64,000 nt of DNA from Pectinophora gossypiella. Taxonomy: Eukaryota > Arthropoda > Insecta > Lepidoptera > Gelechiidae. Made by a program: the position numbers and the translations under genes. The notes below the pieces were generated by a model, which was given only the letters and a program-made list of their open reading frames with translations, did no database searches and was not told the DNA's origin. The DNA lies in contig NC_065406.1 of NCBI RefSeq assembly GCF_024362695.1, positions 13,764,001 through 13,828,000 on the forward strand, in the 5' to 3' direction. This document shows positions 1-8,800 of the stretch, piece after piece; the stretch's first letter is position 1; each line of letters begins with the position of its first letter.

Positions 1-35
1 TGTTGTGCAATAAAGTATTATTGATTGATTGATTG
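1..35 (+). repeat. LINE 3' terminus with GATT microsatellite tail
   Basis: Ends in TTGTGCAATAAAGTAT followed by repeated ATTG/GATT units. The same terminus with an embedded AATAAA recurs at 9898-9930, 53880-53915, 61977-62005, 62890-62930 and 62970-63300, each with a different short tandem tail. This is typical of CR1-like or Jockey-like LINE ends. Only the extreme 3' end is present. Confidence 0.55.
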
Positions 36-497
36 AATTTTTCATGATTTTAATAGGTAAGTAAAATAGTTGTTGAGTCAAATATCTCTACTTATTTACT
101 CCGTTATATTCCGATGCTTTACAAAAAATGTATACTTAATAAATACACCTTGCAAGTTTATGTTTAATAAAAAATATCAAAATAAAATTAAAACGAGTAC
201 CAATATGAATAAAAATAAGTATCATTTTGGTTTTTAATTCTTAATATTAATATTCCAAATTCAAATTTAAAGGAACTTCAATTAAACTCATGTTTTTTTT
301 TCAACAAATATTCGAAATATTTCTTTATTAAAAAGTATAATATCGTCACTGGAAAGACAAAAAATAACAAAAAAAAATGGAAAGACAAAATGACGTTGTC
401 GTGTTGTTGACGTTGTTGTTTCTTTGTTATTTAAAGCATTTTTTTGTATTTTTTTAAGCATAACTTTTTACCCATTTATCCAATTTAAATATCTTAC
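36..497 (-). other. AT-rich intron of the left-edge secreted-protein gene
   Basis: This lies downstream, on the minus strand, of the donor at 497-496, so it is intron if the exon at 498-579 is real. It is very AT-rich with homopolymer runs, and I see no open coding segment. The remaining exons of that gene must lie beyond the window's left edge. Confidence 0.4.
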
Positions 498-579
498 CTG
501 TATTATCTGAAACATTATCCACAGGTAAAGTTGTTGCCAGCCCCAAACAGGCCGCTAGAATAAGTGTGAACATCTTCAT
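498..579 (-). CDS. Signal-peptide exon of a secreted protein (partial gene, runs off left edge)
   Basis: On the minus strand, ATG at 579-577 opens a 27-codon exon reading MKMFTLILAACLGLATTLPV then DNVSDNT. It ends in codon phase 1 at a consensus donor (ACAG|GTAAGA, donor G at 497). The peptide is a textbook secretion signal with a likely cut after ATT or TLP. A pyrimidine-rich acceptor (TCTCTTTCAG) sits only five bases upstream of the ATG, so an untranslated exon should lie upstream. Architecture, phase and strand match exon 1 of the seven-exon group-7-allergen-like gene at 2740-9132, suggesting a tandem relative, but the mature protein is outside the window. Identity beyond 'secreted protein, first coding exon' is inference. 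Confidence 0.6.
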
Positions 580-631
580 AGCTTCTGAAAGAGACAAACA
601 GGATTTAGTTCCAAAATTTCCACAGTTCGTC

Positions 632-1002
632 ATTTATTTATTTATTTATTTATTTAGAAAAAAATATACATTGTAACATAACAGAAAAATCCACAGCTGT
701 TACAAAGTTTCTCTTAAAAGTTACTTAACATACATGACACACAAAATAAAATTAAAATAAAAATTATTCCCGAATGGTGCTTACAGGCATCATGCTTTCA
801 AAAGTCTTCTCACATTCTTTCATCAAACATGCTATCGAACTAACAAACAAATCACAATGTGGCGCTGATTCAAGAACGGAGGTGAGCAGCGAGACAGCGC
901 GCGTCATGTTTCACAGAAGGCACAATTTGTGCTTTTATATCACGAAATAGTAATTTCGATTTATCAGCAATAACAGATTTAGCTAAAAAATAAACAGCAT
1001 TT
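632..1002 (-). repeat. TTTA-tailed LINE 3' relic, otherwise unassigned DNA
   Basis: Starts with six ATTT/TTTA units (about 632-656) followed by sequence like a LINE 3' untranslated region read from its end. A similar TTTA run followed by a comparable block occurs at 24062-24110. No ORF is recognisable. Family assignment is weak. Confidence 0.3.
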
Positions 1003-1006
1003 ATAA

Positions 1007-1144
1007 GTAGCATTAATATGTACCCACTTTAGGACTCTGTCGCAAAAACATATTTGACATTTAGTGAGACTTACAGTTCGATTTGTCAAAAAAGTTAATG
1101 TGACATGGTACCAAAGTGTATACATATTAATGCTCGTGACCGTA
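1007..1144. mobile_element. Palindromic MITE, family B (copy 1)
   Basis: A roughly 140-bp foldback element. The ends read as inverted versions of TACGGTCACGAGTA and the inner arms carry TTTTTTGACAAATT and AATGTCAAATATG. Five more copies occur at 2003, 32938, 35151, 39598 and 50586. It has no coding capacity. The palindromic structure and repetition are visible directly; the superfamily is not. Confidence 0.7.
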
Positions 1145-1269
1145 CCTATGTTGCTCTAATTGAGGGTTGGCAGAAACCGTCCACAATGTTCATTTTTTAT
1201 ATTGTAATTAGACCGAAAATCTAATGTTAGAGAATTAAAACCATATAAAATAATAACCAAAGGTCTTAC

Positions 1270-1335
1270 CTTACAAAGTCACAAGAAGATTATGATCGCA
1301 ATCAAAAACAACTGTCTTCAATTGTTTATCAATAT
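1270..1335 (-). other. Candidate 5' untranslated exon for the left-edge gene
   Basis: On the minus strand a good donor (GTAAG|GTAAGA, boundary at 1270) closes a short segment about 690 bp upstream of the acceptor at 584/585. This is the arrangement needed for a non-coding first exon. The 5' end is a guess; no clear TATA box or initiator decides it. Confidence 0.25.
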
Positions 1336-1539
1336 GTAATTAATTTATCATTAAACCAACTTATTTGATAGCAACATGGATATTATCTCTAATTAACGTG
1401 TGTATTAAGAAACGAATCATAATCCGAATTTCTTAATATACACCTACACAAACTACATGACCAACAAAAAAATCTGAGTAAGTAAAAACATAAATAAAAA
1501 AGAGAGTAGTCTTCTTCTTTTGTCCTGTGAGATATTATC

Positions 1540-1770
1540 TGAGGATTATGAGGTCGATCACATCGACACGATCGACTGACCTGACCAACCTTAGGGTAGG
1601 GCCAGCTTTAGCGCCTGCGGCACGGTTTTCGCGCCGCGTGTGGCGAGAATACAATCGAACGCTTCGACCAATAGCCGTACGTTTATCCACGTAAATAGTA
1701 CCTAAAGCGGGGTCTATTAATAAAAGCATGTCGCCCTTGTTAATTAAAAGAGTGGATCTCAAAGTAAATA
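1540..1770. repeat. Dispersed GC-rich repeat with the CCAATAGCCGTACG block
   Basis: Contains a TGCGGCACGG block and, about 50 bp on, GACCAATAGCCGTACG. The same pair occurs at 10560-10640 and, more diverged, at 58545-58615. It is more GC-rich than its surroundings. A minus-strand ORF of 75 codons here has no recognisable features and I do not call it a gene. Confidence 0.4.
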
Positions 1771-2002
1771 GCGTAAAAACCCTAAGGAAATGATAAGCAA
1801 GTAGATACTTTTTAATTATCTTTTCTCATTCGACTTACAACTTGTTTACCGTAACAAAACTATTTTTTTTAAATATCAGCGTTATCTATTAGTTTAGGAA
1901 AAACTTATCATAATCAATCAAATGTGTGATTGCATTTTATATACTCTATGGTAATTGTAACAACGATATCACGTTTAAACTTTTCAAATCAAGGACAGTG
2001 GG

Positions 2003-2150
2003 TACGGTCACGAGCAATAATATGTATTCACTTTGGTACCATGTCACACTAACTTTTTTGACAAATTAAACTGTAATTCTCACTAAATGTCAAATATGTT
2101 AGTGCGACAGAGTCCTAAAGTAGGTACATTATATTGCTCATGACTGTACC
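2003..2150. mobile_element. Palindromic MITE, family B (copy 2)
   Basis: Runs from TACGGTCACGAGCAATA to TTGCTCATGACTGTACC, about 148 bp, with the same inner arms as copy 1. The ends pair with one another imperfectly. It is flanked by AT-rich DNA without genes. Confidence 0.75.
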
Positions 2151-2204
2151 TAAGTAGGAATATCTATAATGTTATACGATCAACAATGGCTGCAAGTTGT
2201 CTTT

Positions 2205-2265
2205 GATCACTTGTGGCTCTGTTCATCCCATAACGATTTACGGGGGTGAGTTTATGTATGTATTG
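2205..2265 (+). repeat. TATG-tailed LINE 3' fragment
   Basis: TGCAAGTTGTCTTTGAT, TTGTGGCTCTG and GTGAGTTTATGTATGTAT recur in the same order at 10060-10140, where they form an arm of an inverted repeat. The TATG-type tail is shared with LINE ends at 23285-23475 and 52062-52232. Confidence 0.45.
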
Positions 2266-2739
2266 TTAGACAGAAAAGAATCGATAAGCCTCTATGCTAA
2301 TGAACGTCACAACTGCAAATGAGTAAGCATTGCGCATAAAGCTATTGTAAAATGTGACCTATAATTTTATTATCAAATTATAAATTATAAAATGCTAATC
2401 TAGAAACAGAAGCCAGTCTTCGATAATGAAAAATCAATTTAATTTACTTTTCGACTTATTATGGAATTTTATTTATGTTTTAAGTAAAAATTAATACAAC
2501 GTTTGACTTCTTTTATTCATGACGTCCCAGGACAGTATTTCCATACAAACTCCAAAGAAAACTTTCGTTTTGACGTTTCGTAAAAAGTATCTCAACTGAC
2601 TAGGTTGTCAAGTAGCCTATTCTACTGAAGTAGACGTTCTGTAGTATTTACAAATAATACAAAATGTTTAAAAATAAAGTTTATTTATTTGTAAATAAAT
2701 TATACACGTCAGTGAGGTCGGGAGGTAGAGTTTGTGGAT

Positions 2740-2802
2740 CTAGTTGAGGATGTCTTCAATCAGGTCTTTAGCGATGATGTTCACCAACTCGTTGACTTCG
2801 GC
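2740..2802 (-). CDS. Exon 7 (terminal) of the group-7-allergen-like gene
   Basis: Acceptor TTCTTTCAG|GCCGAA, then AEVNELVNIIAKDLIEDILN and a TAG stop at 2742-2740. A TTTATT (AATAAA on this strand) follows about 60 bases downstream. Confidence 0.7.
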   Translation of the reverse strand, partial: AEVNELVNIIAKDLIEDILN

Positions 2803-5800
2803 CTGAAAGAAGAGTAAAAACATGATTGTTGAGTTGATGTTGAGTGGACACTGGAGGACGCCGCCATTATCACTGACGTCTATTACCGCAACTTTAATAT
2901 ATATGTTACGGCTAATACCCGAAGTGCGGCTACACCTAGTTTTAGCCGGTTAGAACTAGATGTAGCCACTTACTCTTGGTTAAACCTAGTACTAGCCGAT
3001 TGTTTTCGGGTAAAACTAGGTTTTGCCTTCATCATGCCGGCTACAACTAGGTCCAGCCATTCATTTAGTTCTAGCCGGAATGATACGGATAGACCATTTT
3101 ATCCAACAGGGAAAGTTTTCGTTACGATGTCACTAACACCTGTATATAGTCACTTCCGTGAATGTGATTTTTCAAAAAGGCGCTGACGAGGTTTTCTTAC
3201 TTAAGTAACACGCCTATTTCCCAATAGGGTAGGGTAGGTAAGGAGACCACGGACTTTCCTTACTGAAATCTGACAAATCACTTCGCTTCTGCCACCTCCA
3301 TCAAAATCTCCATTCTGTAAATTTCTGTGCATGTAATGCCTTTGAAAAAAAAATACTTACCCTGAGTTCAGCTAGAATCCTGGGGATTTCATAACTGACG
3401 ACATTGTTCACGTCGTTTGTAAGGTTGATACCCATCACGTTCACATAGCCATTAAACTGTGGAAAAAAATCAAAATTAAAAGACGAAAAAAGTCTTAAGA
3501 AAATGCTATAATTTACCTACAGACAAAAGCTTGGATCACATAAAAATCGATTGGCGTTTAACGCGCATTTGGCAGCTTCGTTTTAAAACTGAATCCAATA
3601 CGGCAATCAGGCAATAATATAAAGACTATTTTCCTTTTTTTTATTCAATTTACTCGACACAAACACGTGTCTTTGACTTTCTCAAATTTCATCAGAACGT
3701 TCCATTTTTCATGTTTTTCGACAATGTCCCCATTAGGAATCGAACCCGGACCTCCAGCTCGTAAGCCCAACGCTCTAAACACTAGACCACGGAGGTTGGA
3801 AGTCATATTACTTAAATATATATTATATTTTTTTTAATATTGTGTGTGTCGTTACAATTGTAGTTAATGGAATGTTTTTGGTTATGTATTTTTAATTTGT
3901 GTCTAATAGCAACATTGTTTTTGACATTTGTTGATATTGCGCTCTTATTTTTATGTCACCCAAAAACCACGCTCTTGTCAGTGCAGCATTTTCCATGCTA
4001 CTTTTTTAGGGAAAAATAGGGCAGTGGTTTCCCTCTTGCCTTCCGCCCCGCAGTACTCTGTCTGACGCAAGTGGGATGGCGCCCAGAGTCCAGAGTAATC
4101 TATTACAAAGCCATACTCCTGTCCTCCGCCTCTGAATAGTACTGACAGTTACTGCTGCCCTCTGTCAGGTTCCAAGTTACAGTCCCTATGACATGCCCCT
4201 TCCGTCCTGCATTGCCGTACCGATGGCTCCCATCTTCGCCTCTGCAACCGTTGAGGTCTTCACCCGTATCCCTGGGCGAATGTTCTACATTATACGAGGG
4301 GCGGCTGGAAAATTATGAGCCCAAGTACCTTTAACTATTACTAATGAGTCGCGCGGTACAGCACTAATTGATGGTATCTTAAGAAACGTAAATCTCAATT
4401 TTTATATCATTACCATCAGTACTTTTTTAGTAATTGAACCTTAAACGTCACCATGTCTGAGTATTCCGCGAATTGCACGAAATTCAAGTACAGAGCTGTC
4501 ATCAAATTCCTTACAAAGAAGAATAAAACGCCGACGGAAATATATGAAGACATGTCTACTGTTTACGGAGCGTCTGCACCTTCATTTGCCACCGTAAAAC
4601 GTTGGAGCCGAGAATTCAAACATGGCAGGGAGTCGCTCGAAGATGACCTGGCCCCTAGCGACTATTTTCTTTTTTCCAATTTAAAAAAAGGACCTCCATG
4701 GACGGAGATTTGCCAGTGAAGAGGAAATGAAGGCGGCTGTAAACGAACATTTCGAAGACCAAGACAGTGAATATTTTTTGATCGGGTTAAAAGCGCTTTT
4801 TAATAAATGTAAGAAGTGTGTTGAAGTAGAGGGAGATTACATAGAAAAATATATTTTTTATACACCTCTATCAGTATTTTTAATACCTTAGGCTCATAAC
4901 TTTTCAGCCGCCCCTCGTATATACCCCGTAGGTCTGGGTCCCTATTCGAACTCAGCCACCATTTTTATGTACCCAAGTCAAATTGCAATATTTAGATGAA
5001 TTGCTTCAATGTGGCCTTTTTAGCCCCTCAATATTGTGAACAGCCATCCTCGCATCAACCACATGTCAAACAGGTTAATAATTAGTTTACCTGTAAGCCA
5101 CCCAAGTCAAACTCAAGACTGGATTGTCGAACAGTAGTTTGTCCCAAGAGGCTGATGCTCAGCTGGACTTGACCAGCTATTCTGATTCCACTGATGGCTA
5201 ATCTAGAAACAATAAATAAACTTGATTAACTTACTTACATAACATAAACAGACTATATACGTCCCACTGCTGGGCACAGAATACATCTTACCAAGTTTCA
5301 ACAGTATAGCTTTTATAATTTCGGAAAAAAGTGGCTGTGACATACGGACGGACGGACAGACAGACATGACAAATCCATAAGGGTTCCGTTTTTGCCATTT
5401 GGCTACGGAACCCTAAAAACACAGACATTTTCATAATTTTTCCGTCATAAAATTTCACTTGATATCAACTCAGAATCATGGTCTGAATCACCCCTTCAGT
5501 ATTTTTACGGTAAGTATCACTAACATCCATACGTACCATACGTAAAATCGTAACGGGGATGATTCAGCTCATTTTTTCTGAGTTAATATCAAGAGAAACT
5601 CGCGGTAAACGCGCTCGATCTGCGGTTGTTGAAGTTAAGCAACTTTCACAAAGGCCAGTCATAGGATGCGTGACCACAAAAAAAAAAGTTTTCATCTCGA
5701 GCTCCTCCGTGCTTCGGAAGGCACGTTAAGCCGTTGGTCCCGGCTGCATTAGAAGTCGTTAATGACCATCAATCCGCACTGGGCCCGCGTGATGGTTTAA

Positions 5801-8800
5801 GGCCCGATCTCCCTATCCATGCATAGGGAAGGCCCGTGCCCCAGCAGTGGTGACGTTAATGGGCTGATCATGATGATGATGATGATGATCAAGAGAAAAT
5901 AGCGAGATGTTTATTTAACAATCTATACAAAACTGTGATAAATCTCACCTGCCCAATCCTCTGGCATTAAATCTGTGTCCCAAAATAGTCAGGTCAAAAC
6001 CAGCGTCATCTAGAAACAAAAAGTATTATGGATCATTCATTCACTACGGGGCTCAAATTAGCTTCCAAACGTTTTTTCGATTCTGCTCCGCACCACCCAA
6101 ATCCCCTGGTAGTTGCGGCTTCCGAGTACATTCTGCTTAGGGACGGTACTGAAAAGTATCGGCGTCCGAAGGACGTAATATACGATTCCGACGACCCGAT
6201 CACTCTAGCCATAGAGGCAGCCAATCAGCTCGCGACACCAAACACTTCAGGACCCCGATACCGACCCCGCCGGCGTGGTCGACGATTTCCCTCATTCAGC
6301 GCTTATCGCTATCGACCCACTAGGGTCGATTAATTCTTACAAATATTTTTCCTCTCAGTCGACGCCCTGAGCCGAGGTTCGCGCCCTACTGGGCACCCTC
6401 AGGCCTGTTGTCTTAAACGTTGTACCGGGTGAGAGCCTTCAGCGCTCCCCATTTGTCTGGCCAAGTAGTTAATGCCATCTGCGGCAAATCTACAATAAGT
6501 CACGTGAAAAAAAAAGGTCACTGGGGTCCTGTGGTTCACTGGCTTGTTTCTCAAACGGGGGCCGCCGGTTCGAACGTCGGTACCGGACTTGCACCAATGA
6601 GTCATTAATTTATCTTAAGTGTATTAAATGACATCCTCCGTAGTCTAGTGGTTAGCTAACGCTCTAACCACATCCCTCAAAATTATCGTTATGCTGTCAC
6701 TAACACCCTGCATAATATAGTAATAAATAATTATAAGTTTAAAAAAATAGTAATAATAACCGAAAGCAATTCACATGACCAGTAAATGCAACTTAATTTT
6801 CTCTCGACCGAGCCACTTGGCAGAATGTTTGCAAACAAAATATAAATGAATGAATGAATGTTTGACTTAGGACGGGCCGTGAGACTTTTATCCCATCTCA
6901 TTCACTTAGGGTCCCCGTGCATTGGAACTGAGACGAGCAATATAAATTATTTTATAGAAGTATATTTAACAGCCTCATGGTCTAGTGGTTAGAGCGTTGG
7001 GCCCACGATCTGGAGGTCCGGGTTCGATTCCCGATGGGGACATTGTCGAAATCACTTTGTGAGACTGGCCTTTGTTTGGCAAGGACTTTTCAGGCTTGAA
7101 TCACCTGATTGTCTGGAAAAGTAAGATGATTCCGTGCACGTTAGGGTGTGATTCAGGGCACGTTAAGCCGTTGCGTTGGTCCCGGCTATTAGCCGTAAAA
7201 ACACCTCCACCAACTCGCTTTGAAGCAGCGTGGTGGAGTATGCTCCATACCCCCTCCGGTTTATTGAGGGGAGGCCTGTGCCCAGCAGTGGGACGTATAT
7301 AAGCTGTTTATGTTTTATGTTATGTATTAAATAATTATATTCACGTCGGGGTCACTGGTGTGGACTATGCGGGTGAGTCCGAGGGTGAGTGAGATCGCTT
7401 CCCACAATTTGCTCAACTCGGCTTTAATTTCGATCACACATCCAGCACCTCTCAAACGCACACACAGTCCACACATTGTGTTCTAGTCTTAAACCAACAG
7501 TAAAGCAAACTGCATGCCTGCTATTGGCAATATTTTAAAGATTAAATATTACATGTCACCACATGTGGAGTAAAGCCTGGCTATACAGCTAAACACCCAC
7601 CTATATACACACCCACCCACCCTCATAAACCCACAACGCACGCACTCACACAGACACAGGTTGTGTCTCTCACAGCACACTGCTCTCTGTGGTGTCCGAA
7701 AATTATAAATGTTTCATTCTTTCTTTCACATTCAGGCCGTTTCTGATCTTAATAGCATTAGATAAGCCATTTCTTAGTACCTATACCCAAATGCTTGAAT
7801 CCAATCATCTGTTTAAGTAAACAGATACTAGGAACTAGGGTCGATTGATTCTGCCAAATATTATCCTCTCAGACGACGCCGTGAGCCGAGGCTCCCGCTA
7901 AACTGGGCACCTTTAGGCTTGTTGTCTTAAATTCTGGTACCGGGTGAGAGCTCTCAGCGTTCCTTATTTGTCCGACTAAGAAGTTACATCTTGAATACAG
8001 AGGCATAGCTTACCAATAGAGAGAGCGATTTCAGGCAGAGAGATGTCCAGCGTAAGACGAGAGCTAAAGATGGCGTAGTGAAGGTCGTTGATGACTATGT
8101 TGCTGACACCAGTTGCCACGATATTGTCGACATGCGCGTTCGTGTCGAAGAGGCTGCAGGCAATGACAGGTAATTTAATTTATATTACATCGCAAAATGA
8201 CATATAACTTGGACCCCCAGAACTTCCTGGCAAAAAGACCTTAGGTGTTATCAAGCGGATTGGTCTTGAGGAGGATTTATAAATTAAGGACTATAGATCA
8301 AGGTTACAAGGTCTCAGTGGCCTTCAGGTTGTATCAGCTCCAGCCCTTCATCCAAAAGTCTTAAAAATCATTAGCGTAATCGTTTGCAACTTGACTAAGT
8401 ACGATAAAGGTCTTGTTGGTCTTTTCACGAATAGTATTTCACTTACATAGGCACTGGCAGTCCAAGGCCAAAGTTCAGCCCGTCATGTACAAAGGGGTCG
8501 TAGCCATCGTCCCGGAGAGACTGGGCTACGTTCTCGATGGCTCCAGCTATTAGGTCGCTGATTATATTCCTGCTGTCGCGAACCACTTCTGTAATCAATT
8601 TGCTATTTGAATATTTTGAAAGAAAGAAAGAAAGAAACATTTATTATTTTCCTTATAGTGACTAGCCGGGGGCGGAAGGCAGGAGGAAAACCACTGCACT
8701 GCATAAATAGGGCAGTGGTTTCCCTCTTGCCTTTCCGCAGTACTCTGTCTGACGCGAGTGGGATGGTGCCCAGAGTAGTCTATTTCAAAGCCGTATTAGG

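Noticed and set aside
2928..3058. CRISPR-like array
   Set aside because: Short repeats at regular spacing, but in a eukaryotic intron; repeats are palindromic and variable, spacers are only about 10 bp.
6033..6224. Minus-strand ORF opposite the Jockey C-terminus
   Set aside because: The plus-strand frame has the FFDSAPHHPNPL and RRPKDV motifs of LINE proteins; the other strand is a shadow.
6965..7040. tRNA gene candidate (A box and B box correctly spaced)
   Set aside because: The same head recurs at 3705, 30575 and 57665 followed by a common SINE body, and the acceptor stem does not close. It is the head of a SINE.
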